64,000 nucleotides of DNA from Oreocharis arfaki (Eukaryota; Chordata; Aves; Passeriformes; Paramythiidae): assembly GCA_013398015.1 (NCBI GenBank), contig VZRR01003262.1:936884-1000883 (forward strand). Direction: 5' to 3'. Shown here one piece after another: positions 39,776 to 51,436 of this stretch. Each line of letters starts with the position of its first letter. Within the stretch, counting starts at the first letter, position 1. The notes beneath the pieces are model-generated. The model did not search any database and was not told the origin of the DNA. It saw only the letters and a list, made by a program, of their open reading frames with translations. The translations under genes and the position numbers were made by a program.

Positions 39776-41446
39776 TTACCTTCTACTGAGGGCAATGCTT
39801 CTATCCCCTAGGCTCTGATACTCATGTAGATTAACTGACAAGAAAGGGGGGTTTTTTTTGCTACAGGTAATCAATATTATTTTAGTTGAAGCCTCAGTTA
39901 CTTTCGAAAATTGAGGGGTTTATATTCAGTCCTTGATGGTTTTGCACTTTTTGTATCTTTTGCCCAGCCATTGCATCAACAAAAAGTGTCACATAGCTAT
40001 AATTATTAAAATACTTTGCTCCCATCCAGTGACTTTATATTTGGGGAGTTTGCATGAATTAATTGAGACTAAGAGAAAGCCATGTTAATGTATTGAGCAG
40101 ATAACGTTGTCGGAAATAGTGATGAAGAGATTAGTGCTTGTAAAGGGTTTTGAGGCCCAGAATCTGAGAAGAAGCTGAAACCTTATATGCCCTCAGCCTG
40201 GACAAGTTCATGCTGAATAACAGCTTCTATGCTAACAATATTTTCTGAATCGCTTTTAGTAGCTTGCATGTTTATTCATATGCACAGAAAATACAACATA
40301 TAAATTGGAATTTCTTCCAGAGGTTTCAAGATGCCCAAGCTCAAACTAGCAAGAACAATCTTCTTTCACCCAGAACACTGATGAATGATATCTTCTCTTG
40401 TCTCGTTGACTTTGACATAGAGAAATGAGTGCTTCGCATTTGAGCTTGCCCTTTTAATAGAACTCTGGTCAGAAGAGAAAGACCTTTTCTAACACCACTT
40501 AAAAAAAAATTAGAGGAAGAGGCATCATCTGACTGCCAACCAGAGATTTTGAGGGAGAGATTTGTCTTTTGTACAGTATAAGATTGAAATGAACACCTAA
40601 ACTTAGACTCCTGAACTGACTTCTAATTGAAAGTGACCTGGATTTCAGACCTGCAGAATGTGAACACCTTGAAAAGAAATTAATGGGAGCTGCAGGAAAT
40701 GTGACCTTTCTGGTTTGTGGAAGTTTCAAAATTATTTAGAAACTAAGAAGTAGCTCATAGCTCTTAATAACTTGATGAAGCACCTCTGTGCTCTGTCTTT
40801 AAGTAGAGCAATTCAGAGATTTTAGCCTGAATCGCAAACACTCCTGCTAACCCCTGTCCCAGAGACATTGCACTGTCTGTAGAGACAGACTCCATGTCCT
40901 GTGCAAGAGAAAATGGATGTATCACCATGCATTGAAACAGCTTTGGTTCACTGTAGGGTGAGCCTCCTTTCTAGTTTGTCAGAGGTTTTTCTGGGAAGCA
41001 CCACACCCAGCTTTGTTTCACAGCTCTTTTTGCCTCCTTGGAGCACAAACACCAAGTTTTGAAGGAAACACACGTCTTGTGCATGAATAAAGACAGAAGA
41101 AGAAATAGTGAGAGACACGCCTTGATAACCCTCCTCAACAACAGGATTTGCAAGATTTTTTCCTGTAGTTCTCCCTGATGTTTGGGAGACAGCCCCAGAT
41201 GGCAACGTGGCCCATCAAACTGACAATAACCAAGACATGCCTTGTGAGGACTTGTGTGGAAGCTAACACCAAGAGCTGCTCCTGCCTCAGCCTACTCTGT
41301 ACAGCCCCAGGCAGGCCACTGCCATTAACATTTGTGAAACTGGTGTATTAATACATACTTTTCACTAGTTCAGGTTATCTTTTCCAGCCATTAATCTCTT
41401 TGGCTTCCTAGGTTCTCAAGTCAAGGACATCTGTGTCTCCCAAAAC
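39776..41446. other. Non-coding unique sequence, no gene recognised
   Basis: No gene or further repeat is recognised. Short minus-strand frames at 40499-40729 and 40948-41205 are unremarkable. Confidence 0.5.
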
Positions 41447-41612
41447 AACAAAAACATATTAAAAAAAAAAAACCAAAATAACCCCCCAAAAACTCCAAAC
41501 CAGACAATAAAACCAAAACAAAAAAACAGAAAACAAACCATAACTCAAACAAACAAAAACCCCCAAACAAACAAACAAAAATGAAACAAACAAACAAACA
41601 AAATGAATAAAT
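41447..41612 (+). repeat. C/A-rich (CAAA)n-type simple repeat
   Basis: The plus strand is almost wholly A and C, with few G or T, including an A run at 41459-41472, a CCCCCC spot and repeated AAAC tetramers at 41551-41603. The minus strand is correspondingly a TTTG/T-rich tract, which produces a meaningless hydrophobic 82-codon frame. It could be an expanded tail of an old retroposon or a simple repeat that arose in place. Confidence 0.85.
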
Positions 41613-43286
41613 AAGTTTAAAAAATTTTTTTCTACCAGGATGCTTAAAAAGTGTTGTTTAGTAACGAAGCAACTTATACCACCACATTGTTCGGTATGAA
41701 CAATCAAAAAAAAAGTTTAAAGCCAAGCCTTTATTTGCATATTCCTCAGTCACTTGTGAGAGTTTCATATGCTGTGCATACCAGTGGGAAACAATTTTAT
41801 CCAATAAGCCTTCTTCAGGCAGCATTTCTCTAGTGGACATTAATAATGGAAAAGAAATAAACTCTGGCCTGTGCAGATCTTTATTAAATACACATCTTAG
41901 AGCCAAAATGCCCAAACAGCCTGAAAACACATTGTGTGTGCTCGGAGTTGTGTTCAAGCGTTCAGTCCCCTGCCTTGCCATTCACAAGCAGAGCACGTTG
42001 CAGTGCCTAGCACACTGCAGGACCGGCTCCAAAGGGCTTAAATACAATGGCCAGAAATAAAATAAGGACAAGGTCTGAAAAACAGATACAGACAGAAGAG
42101 TGTCATTGAAGCAACAGAGTAGCTTATCAGAGAAGCACAACTTGAAAAGCAGGTAAGCAAGTTATTAAGCAGAAAAGCAGTTTATTAATCCAAATCCATG
42201 TCCTTCAATGCTGTTTAGAGATCTGCTCCTTCTTATAAAGTCTTCAGTGTACCAGGATGAAGCTTATGAGATGCTCAGATTCACTCAAAGATAAAATAGG
42301 ATAAGTGCTTCCATTTTTACATAGAAATAGTAACAGCAAACAAAATTGTTGTAACAACAGTATCTGTATATATTTGTTTCAACAGATGTCCACAAACCCA
42401 GAAATGGATCTGATTCTATGCCAATCTTTATGGTGTATCATCATTAGGGTGTTTCAGTCTGTTGGCACTATGTTAAAATCTCCTGAATTTCAGTGTAACG
42501 GGGAAGATGCATCCCAGTCACACTGTCTTGTGGGCTGCTCCCTATTCATTCACCTAAGGGATCTGGGGGCTCTGTCCATGCTGGCAAACTCAGCTGCAGG
42601 AATACTTGGTCACAAGCAAGGTGTCAGCCATGAAGAATCAATGGGGTCAAAACTGCAGCGGGCTCGAATCCAGCAGAGCTATATTTGCTCAGTCACTGGG
42701 TGTAGAAGGCGCTCTTGCATTGGAGAGGCCCACTGCTCACTGTCCTCAGGAGTGCTCACGTGACTCCACATGTTCTCCCTTCAGTGCATTCATGGGCTTC
42801 CAGACCTGGAAGGATACATTAAAAAAAACCCAAAACCCAAAGTTATTTACATTTGTAACATAGTATAGGGAGATAATTGAGAAGTAGGCTAGGAAGGGCA
42901 AGGTGGAAGTAGAGCAAAATGCTTTTTCACTCCTGTTTCATGTAACCACAACTCTTACACAATGAGACCAAATGTATGAGGAATTCAGAGATAACAAAAC
43001 TCTTCAACAGTCTTAATTTGTAATGTGCTGAGAAGCTGCTATGAGCAGCTGCACCCATGGATCTACATCTCAGCGTTGAAAGAGAGGAAAAAGAACTGGG
43101 TGCATTTAGTCCTTGGAGGCCAATTCTTCTCTTTCTTTTTTCCTGCCTTGGTGCTTACTGGTTGTCCTTTGCTTGCCACCCAAAGCTAAAACCCAAATTA
43201 AAACCCTGAGGCCTCATGTTTCTATCCTTTTCCTGCAAATTTTTTTCACCAGGACCAGCACAGCGAAAAGCAGGTCCATCACCAGG
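41613..43286. other. Non-coding unique sequence, no gene recognised
   Basis: No gene is recognised. A frame of 152 codons (42305-42763, plus) shows no domain I know. A short word GGCTCGAATCC at 42661-42671 resembles a tRNA B box but has no tRNA around it. Confidence 0.5.
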
Positions 43287-43389
43287 GGATTGTTTACCTC
43301 TGAAGTATATTCTCTGTATTCCATTTTAGACTTGAAAGGATTGTTTACCTCTGAAATATATTCTCTGTATTTCATTTTAGACTTGAAAG
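43287..43389 (+). repeat. 51-bp tandem duplication
   Basis: The unit starting GGATTGTTTACCTCTGAAG and ending TTAGACTTGAAA occurs at 43287-43337 and 43338-43388, with three differences that I can see (GAAGTATA against GAAATATA; TATTCCATT against TATTTCATT). The unit length is a multiple of three, so a plus-strand frame (43113-43454) reads two copies of a 17-residue peptide. Nothing else suggests that the frame is translated. Confidence 0.95.
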
Positions 43390-45398
43390 CTCAAAAGAAT
43401 CACTCCCACTCACTGTACCTTGGTGTTCACTGGCTAAATAGAGCACCAGATTGAATCAGTCAGATGTACTATTTTTCTTGCTGTGGAAAAGATCTCCAGA
43501 ACTGAAACAGAGAGATAAGGAAGGGAGCTGAAACCTTGTGAAGCTTGGACTGCCTGTGAGCTTGGTCTTGTGCTCTGTAACAGGAGGATGGGAAAGGAGG
43601 GGGAATACATTTTCATGGATATGCTCACAACCACTTTATGGAAAAAGGCCTCTCTACAGCACTTCTGGTTAGATGCCTGCAGCTAATGCCAGGTGAAACT
43701 CACTGCAGGGCTGCTGTAGCCCATGCCAGGTTCCTCTCTCCCAGCTGCCTCCCTGCTGCTGATCCTCCACAGCCTCATCTGTCTACCTGCCTTGTAGGGG
43801 ACAGAATTTATTCATTCTCAGCTGTGGACTTATTTTCGAGTATCAATAGTTCCAAAAGGATACTGACTGGCTGAGGGAAGAGTTATGCACATGAGTGTGC
43901 AGTAACTGGAGCCCAGGCAGGGCAGAGCTGCTGGCAGCTCCCTGACATGACTACCTTGGAGAAGGAATAGCTCACCAGAGCTGCCTTTCTGGAGATAGCC
44001 TGCTCTTCCTCAGCGTGTGAATGGATGTTGGAGGAGAGAAAGACATCCTAACTTTTGTCTGACACTGCTAAGCTGTAATGCACATATCCGTCTTCTGCAG
44101 GTGATGACATTCTAGGGCAACAAAAATAATTCAAACCCTGCATTGTTTCAGATCAAATATATCAAAAGGCAGAGTTTCAGCACACATTTTAAGGGAAATA
44201 TAAAATATCCCAGCTCAAAGGAAATAAAAATATATCTTAGGATATTGAATTCCTGAGTTTCATTGCTTATAAAATTTTCTTTTTAGTAAATATCAGATGA
44301 GGATCCAAGCAAGAATGTATTTGAGGCTGGTGTCCTCAGAAGGGAAAAATAATTAGCGAACTCTGAAGTGGAGCAAGTGTAATCTCTGCCCTCAGTGCTA
44401 CTCTATTTCTTATAAAGCTTTTCCCTCCTCCAACACACCACAGCAGAAAGCCTCGTTCACGGTTTTTAAATATGAGAACAGAATAAAATTTATTTAGAGG
44501 AAATCCTGACATCCTCTTTAAATTCTGTTCATCATCTACTTTGAGATGCTTTACCTTGTGCACTTTATTAACTGGTGTAAATAATTACTTTTTATTGCCA
44601 GTCTAGTGTCAGAAGGCACAAAATGTTTTGAATCAATACTGCAAAGAGCTTTTTCTCCTAAGAGCAGCCTGGTAGCAGAAACTATTTTCAGTGAAGTTGT
44701 GAGGGGAACAGTTGGCTATGAAAATGTCCTCAGTGATTTCCTTTTTTACCACAGAGCAGTGTTTGCTGGGTCTTTTGAACCTATATGGAACAAAACATGA
44801 AAGTCTGGTGTTTGGATACTCTCTTTTGATAAGCAGGTGATGTGTATCTAGCACATCTTTTTCTGCTGTCACTCCCTGGGAGACTATGGACAATTAACTC
44901 CTAGGTATTACCTGCTAAACAAGATATTTTGACACAGTTCTGAAAAATTTTCAAAATTTTAATAATGCCCCATGGTGACAGCCTACAATTCTGGTAAGCT
45001 TCAATAAAACAGAGAGCATAAATTCAACTTAACAGAAGAGCAAGAAGTGGGAGAAGGTACTTTTGTGTATCAATAACTTTGTGCTTATCTTCCTTTCTGC
45101 TCCTGCATGCACCCTTGTGCAACAGAGCCCTGGACCTGGTTTGAACCTTTAATAACACCAGGATGCAAAGGAGCAGACTCAGAAATAAAGTGTGTTTGCC
45201 ACAGGAGCTAGGGTGGGACAGCAAATGAGAGGTGGCCACAGAAGACCTTAAGAAATGTGTATCTCTCTTATAAAAAGGCTACTTTTGCATATCTTCATTT
45301 TTCTGTGCCTTCTTTACTGACAATTTATTAATCCCTTATAAGTTCATCCCACAGATGATGTGATGAAGGCAAGGTGGAGGTCCAGCAAGATTTATTAG
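43390..45398. other. Non-coding unique sequence, no gene recognised
   Basis: No gene is recognised. The segment 43640-43960 is somewhat richer in G+C; the rest is A+T-rich. Frames are at most about 86 codons. Confidence 0.5.
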
Positions 45399-45473
45399 AC
45401 CAGGAGTTGGACTCAATGATCCTTGTGGGTCCTTTCCAACACAGCATATTCTGTGATTCTGCAATTCTGTGAT
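45399..45473 (+). mobile_element. CR1 LINE, 3' tail fragment
   Basis: The segment contains GAGTTGGACTCAATGATCC, TTGTGGGTCCTTTCCAAC and then ATTCTGTGATTCTGCAATTC with a last TGTGA, that is the CR1 3' tail with its terminal ATTCTGTG octamers, one of them mutated. The element points right and is truncated to its end. Confidence 0.85.
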
Positions 45474-46463
45474 TTTTCTTATTTTTCTAATGTAGATCCC
45501 AGCCCATATTAAGAAGGAGAGAGAGAGAAGGTGCTAGCACAGCCTTCATTGTGTTCTTCACTGTTTTTCCTCCAACTTTCTCCTTGGCCACTTGCCCCCT
45601 TTCTGGTACACTATCTGGTGATCAGCCTGTAGTTCAGACCCAAGCCAGAAGAAGACACACCGTTCACAACTCTTGCCTTTAAATCTTGCTCTGGAGCTCT
45701 TCTCTGAAGGGATGTCTGCAGGTTAGCAGATGGTTCCATGGCTGCATCAGCCCTGAAGTGACTATCCATCCTTCGAGACGTGCAACTGCCAGTATTATTC
45801 TGATTGTCCCTTAACGTGTTTCAGTGAGAACACTGAAGAAGCACACACCTCGCAGCTGAAGTTTCAGGGTTTGTTATTATTTTTCTCACTGCTCATACAA
45901 ATATTTTTCAGTGAAACATAACTGAATACTTGATACTGAGTGAACACTGAAATTGTATGAGCCTCAGGCAACCCTGGGAGCACAACAATTGGTACATCTG
46001 TTAGGTACACCCCCCTGGTAATAGTGACAAAGTATTAGTTATAGTGGTCCTTTTCTGTCCACAAAACACAGCACATGGCAGACATGAGCTGCTTGCAAAT
46101 CCCTCCTCTAAACAACAGCTACTTTTTACTGGAAGAGGCCCACAGCTTTCAGCCACCAAAGAAGCTGGCCATGCTAACCTCTGAAAAACAAAACCACTTT
46201 AAATAGCCACATAGAGATCTACTGATCTCAGTAACTGGGAGAAGCCAAGTCTGTTATAGTCTTTTACAATTTGAAAGGCATTTTCGTAATGAGTCTTCTA
46301 AAACACACACTGCAATTCACAGATTTACAGACCGAGTGTGCATCAGCCACATGGTTAAGCCACAAGATGATGGAGATAAGGTAAAAATGAAATGGTGAAG
46401 AAACAAGAATTGTAATATGACTGTGATTTCAGCACTGTAAGAAGAAACTTACAGATGACATAA
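45474..46463. other. Non-coding unique sequence, no gene recognised
   Basis: No gene or repeat is recognised. The last five bases, CATAA (46459-46463), are the left target-site copy of the LTR that follows. Confidence 0.5.
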
Positions 46464-47558
46464 TGTCGTGGTTTGACCCTGGCCAGATGCCAGGCACCCA
46501 CAAATGCAACTTGCTCATTCCCCTTTGCAGCTGGACAGAGGAGAGAAAATTTAACAAATGGTTCAGGAGTTGAGATAAGGACCCGGAGAAAGATCACTCG
46601 TTAAATACCATCAAGGGTAAAACAAGCTCAACTTAGAGATATGAAGTGAATTTATTACTAACAAAATCAGACAAGGATAATGAGAAATAAAATAAGCCCT
46701 TAAAAACACCTTCCCCCTACCCCTCTCTCCTTCCCAGCTCTACCTCCTACCCCACCGGTGAAAGGAGACAGGGAATGGGGGTTATGGTCAGGTCATGTCA
46801 CTTGTGGCTTCTCCTGCTGCTTGGGGAGAGGAGTCCTTCCCCTGCTGCACCGTGGGGTCCCTCCCATGGGAGATAGTTCTCCGTGAACTTCTCCAATGTG
46901 AGTTCATCCCACAAGCAACAGCTCTCTGTGAACTGCTGCAGTGTGAGTCCATCCCATGGGAACACAGTCCCCCCCAAACTGCTGCAGTGTGGGTCACTCT
47001 TCCATGGGGTGCAGTCCTCAAAGGACAGGCTGCTCCAGCCTGGGAGCAGGGCCCCTCTCTCCATGGGTCTCCCAGGGGGTCACAGCCTCCTCTCAGGTCC
47101 ACCTGCTCTGCCGTAGGCTCCTCCTCCACAGGCTGCAGGGGCACACCACAGGATCTCTGCATCCCCCATGGACCCCCATGGGCTGCAGGGGCACAGTTAC
47201 ATCACCATGGTCCCCACCATGGCCTGCAGAGGAATCTCTGCTCCAGCGCCTGCAGCACCTCCTCCTCCTCCTTCTCCACTGACCTTGGTGCTTGCATGTT
47301 GTACTTCTCACATGTCCTCACCTCCTCCTCTTCTCTGGCTGGAATTAAAACTGCACCACAGCCTTTGTTTTGATTTCTTCTTGAATGTGTTACCACAGAG
47401 GCATTACCACCATCTCTAATTGGCCCAGCCTTGGCCAGCAGCAGGTCTGTCTTTGAACCCACCAGAGACTGGCTCTGTTGAATGTTGTGGAAGCTTCTAG
47501 CAGCTTCTCAAAGAAGCCACCTCTGTGGTCAAAAACCAGGCCATGCAACACCAATACA
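46464..47558 (-). mobile_element. Complete ERVL-like avian LTR (solo)
   Basis: This 1095-bp element starts TGTCGTGGTTTGACCC and ends CACCAATACA on the plus strand. The first bases are the reverse complement of the 3' terminus of the LTR at 9315-9876, so this element lies on the minus strand. Consistent with that, an AATAAA signal is read on the minus strand at 46656-46651. It is flanked by CATAA (46459-46463) and CGTAA (47559-47563), a 5-bp target duplication with one change at a CpG. A 5-bp duplication fits ERVL integration. I recognise the body as a common long bird LTR with repeated GCTGCAG/CCATGGG units. No viral coding sequence adjoins. Frames up to 192 codons on both strands here are LTR by-products. 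Confidence 0.9.
46883..47020 (-). repeat. Three degenerate ~45-48-bp tandem units inside the LTR
   Basis: Units begin near 46883 (GTGAACTTCTCCAATGTGAG), 46928 (GTGAACTGCTGCAGTGTGAG) and 46976 (AAACTGCTGCAGTGTGGGTC), each followed by a CATCCCATGGG or TTCCATGGGG block. Further, looser copies of the CCATGGG plus CTGCAG words continue to about 47240. This internal repetition is a feature of the LTR and explains why several long frames cross it. Confidence 0.75.
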
Positions 47559-50500
47559 CGTAAGATGTATTTAAGATACTTCACTAACTTTGTTCCCGGA
47601 GCTCTCAGGAGCAACAGAACCAAGAGTGTCAGAAGATATCAAGCAATCCTGGCTGCCTAATGTTTCTCACTTTTTTCCCAAAGCCCTTTCTTCTCTAGAC
47701 AATGTAAACAATTTTTCCAACCAATAACCCATTGAGACTTCCTGCTGTGTTAAACGTGTCTCACCCTGAGATTCACACTTTGGTACTACGTAGGGAAGTA
47801 ATGCCACTGCTACACTAAATAAAAAGTCATCAAAGGGGTTGACACATCTTTGACAAAATGTCAAAATTAACTGCTTCGCCATAGGGAAGGTCTTAGAAGT
47901 ACTGAAAGTTCCTACTATCACTTAAGTATAAGCAAGATAACAGGCACTTATGACATGGAACTGTTAACACCCTTTTAAGAGGATTTTCACCTGTAAGAAA
48001 GAAAAAGATACAAAAATTACAGCTGAGAGAATAAATGTGTAATAGCCTATATTATTTCAACTATAATGTCTCTGATAATAAGAGTTACCATCTTCGCATA
48101 TATTGGGGCCCAGCAGGACCCACATGCCAGAGAACTGCACAGTAAAAGGTGAGTGAGCTGTTACAAGCAATGGCCTCCGACCAAAGAAAGGAGCTCTTTC
48201 ATGTTGTGGAATCTAGTTTTCTTTTTTTCTCAGGGAAAACATGTGCTTTCCTACTCGATATTAATTAAGAAGATAATTACTACCAAAAAATTATATGAAC
48301 ACATCATGCACTTCCCTTTTGGGAAGCGGATGTGTACATAGATTCAGTGAGCCAGCAACCACCCTTCCACAGTCTTCTGTAAAGATAATATAGTTTGAAA
48401 ACTAAGTTTTTTTCTGCAAAAATCAGACTTTTTTTAGCTCATCTATGTCATCCAACACAGTGATGTTTTGATTATGAAAGAGAATGGGACAGAATTAGAA
48501 GAGAAAATAGGAACACCTTGAACCACTGGGGGTTAGGGTTTTTTTCTGCTAGGGTAAGCAACAGATACATTACCATGGTGTTGCTAATAGCTGGCACAGT
48601 TCAAACCATTCTCTGTGTTCTGTATACTCAGCGAGTGCCAAACAAAAAGGCATCTATTCTGCAAACAGCACTGAGCAAAGTCAGCACCGGGTAACACATT
48701 TTCCTACTAGGATAAAATGGGCTGTCTTCAGAAATACACAGCATAAAGGACTCTCAAGACACCAGCAAAAATCAGAATTATATTTCTGTCCCCCTTTCCA
48801 TTTTCAAAACTCTTTTTTAATGGATTTATATTGCAGAAATCTGATGTTCTCTGGATAATGACTGTTTTTGCCAGACATGTATACTTGTGTTCTGGCATGG
48901 GCTCTGACTGCTGCCATGCTTTTACTGACAGAAGAGCTTCAATTGCTTTGAAAGCCAAGCCTCTGGCCCTCATCTGAACACACTCACTTCTTCACTTTTG
49001 TCTTAGCATTTCCACATCCCTAGCATAAAAAATGCACAAGGACAACAGCTCCAGCTAGATGATTCTAGCCCTGTGCATGTGTCTATGTACAAAATAGAGA
49101 TACACATAGATATCTACATGCATACGTAACCAGAGGTTTTCTGGGCTCCCATTTCTGAATGTTTTAGGTTCACTTGCTATATTTCTAGTAAAATAAATTT
49201 AACATGAAAGCCAAGTACAGCTTTAAAAAAATAATTTTCCTTCATTTTTTTCTGACTGATGAAAATAGATACATAGAAAATAGATATAGGTACATATACC
49301 CAGATAATAGATACACCACATATGAGGACATGGCCATTGCTGACATGCTCTCAGCATGAGCAGGAGCAGTAATATAAAGCTGTTGGGGTGGTTTTTTCCA
49401 AAAGATTAGTGGTGAAAAGCAGCCTGACATATGCTCTGAGATCTCGATTGAAAAGGACAGTGGTGCCTGGACAAAGGAATCAACCTGCCAATGATCTCCT
49501 GTCTCCTGATATTTGCCAGGAGATCTGCGAATGTTGCAAGGGGAGTCACCCTAATGGTACCTGTGGGTGCAACCCATCTCACTGCTCAGAAGTTACTAAC
49601 AGGTCTGAGGAGAAAAATTCAATTTTTTTGGGTGCTGATCTGTTTTTTGTATCACCCAGAAAACCTAAAGTACACTATAGGCATGCTAATCAAGTAACCT
49701 AAAAGAGCAGGATGAAATAATTGTATAATCTTCTATGGTGGTATAAGATTCTATTCCTGTGATCAGACAGAGGGAATAACAGGAAGAAAAACAGATAAAG
49801 AGAGACCAGTCACTACCTTTGGCAATGGGCACAGCCCACCAGTCAGATGAGATGAGTTTTCCTTGTTAAGTAGAACCAAAGGAAAACACTTTGCTGTTTC
49901 ATCTTTTCCCATCTCTGCAAATCTGTGCCAACAACTGACCATAGATTTCATCTGATGAGAAAACCATGAGCTGTGTGATACGTGTCTGCATGATGCTCCC
50001 TTCCTTGGGGAGGCAAAGTCCATTCATTCACACATGCCCCATTGTGGTGTCCGTATTGCACGGGATTTGTGTCAGGGAGACACCCGTGAGCCCAGGCAGA
50101 TCCCTGGCAAAGAGCACAGGAGACAGGGGCTCGCAGGGGAGCAGCAGCAAGGTGAGCGCTGACACTGAGCAGGGAAAGAGTCTACCCTGCATCACCCCTG
50201 AGCAGCATGGGGGATTCACATTGCTATATTCCTCTCAGTGGCACTGATTAAAAAGGCATGTTGCTTGTAATCTTGATCTGTTTACAGTTTCGTGCTAGTC
50301 CTTCAGGTCAGGGGCGGTAATTAAAAAATTAAGGAAGAATAAACCTACCACTCTCCTGAACAAAACTGCTCTTCTAATGCTCATTAGGCTCATTTGCACA
50401 GCAAAACATCCCCAGGGGACAATTCTGCACTTATAAAATAAACATTTTCCATGCGTGTGGTTAAGGACCCTCATGAAATATGTAGGCGAGGCACTTCTGC

Positions 50501-51403
50501 TCCATGTATGCCAGGCTTCCTGGCATGAAAGTACTTGCAGTGGATCGACTGCAATGGTGGAAAGAGAAGTGAGCGAGATAATAAGAAATCTATGGATTAA
50601 AGACAGAGATTGGCAGGGAACACGACAACCCATTACTCTTGTATTAGTATGTATTTCCACTGAGAACCAGGTTCTGAGAAGGATACAGGCTGTTCTCTCC
50701 AATTTGTAAGTCAGAGGGGAGTAAATCTCAGCAGACCGTTACTTAAAATTCCTCTGTCTTTTGACTCTCTACAGAAATCAGAATAGAAACAGTGTATCAT
50801 CTTTTTGAGTTTCTCCCCACAAGCACGGCCTCTTCTGCAAGTTCTGACGAATTTTCCCCAGAGCCAGTGTCCCTCAGTGCACATCACAGTCCTCTGTTTT
50901 GGGATGCCTTCTCCTGCCCTGTTCTGTGGGTTACATTTTGTGGGAGAAGAAAGACAAGGCAGTCAGGAGTCAGCCTGCTGGCATTTTAGAAAAATCAATG
51001 GCACCTGTCAACAGAACTGTCTTGGACTGACAGCAGGAATATCAGTGAGAGCAGCTCACAGCTTCACCAGGGCTCACAGCTTCTAAAGTGCTGCTTCTTC
51101 AGGACTGCAGGGAAGAACTCTCCCGTTTTACCACACAGCACTTCCAATTACTCATACCCTCCTTTACAGATCTATGGTACACCAATTTATTAGACAATTG
51201 CATTTATTATGAGATCAAATGTGATGAACCTATACTATCCTTCACAAAATTTGGTTTTTTTCTTGCATTTTTGCTGTGTGAGCAATATGAGACTGAAACA
51301 ACAGGGTGATACTAAATAATAGATACATCGTATTTAGGCTGCATGAATAATTTATTTTTATGTCTTGTAAGAGGCAGCCTCCTCCCTATCTCTATAATGC
51401 ATG

Positions 51404-51436
51404 TCGAGATTGAAGAAACAGTTTCTTCAACCTCGA
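51404..51436. repeat. Near-perfect 16-bp hairpin with 1-base centre
   Basis: The left arm TCGAGATTGAAGAAAC (51404-51419) and right arm GTTTCTTCAACCTCGA (51421-51436) are complementary at 15 of 16 positions around a single A at 51420. The single mismatch is consistent with one transition. Nothing around it identifies an element or a small RNA gene. Confidence 0.9.

Noticed and set aside
42661..42671. tRNA gene suggested by a B-box-like word
   Set aside because: No A box at the right distance and no cloverleaf can be folded from the flanks.
46795..47373. 192-codon plus-strand frame and overlapping minus-strand frames
   Set aside because: They lie wholly inside the 46464-47558 LTR and follow its internal repeats; no domain is recognisable.
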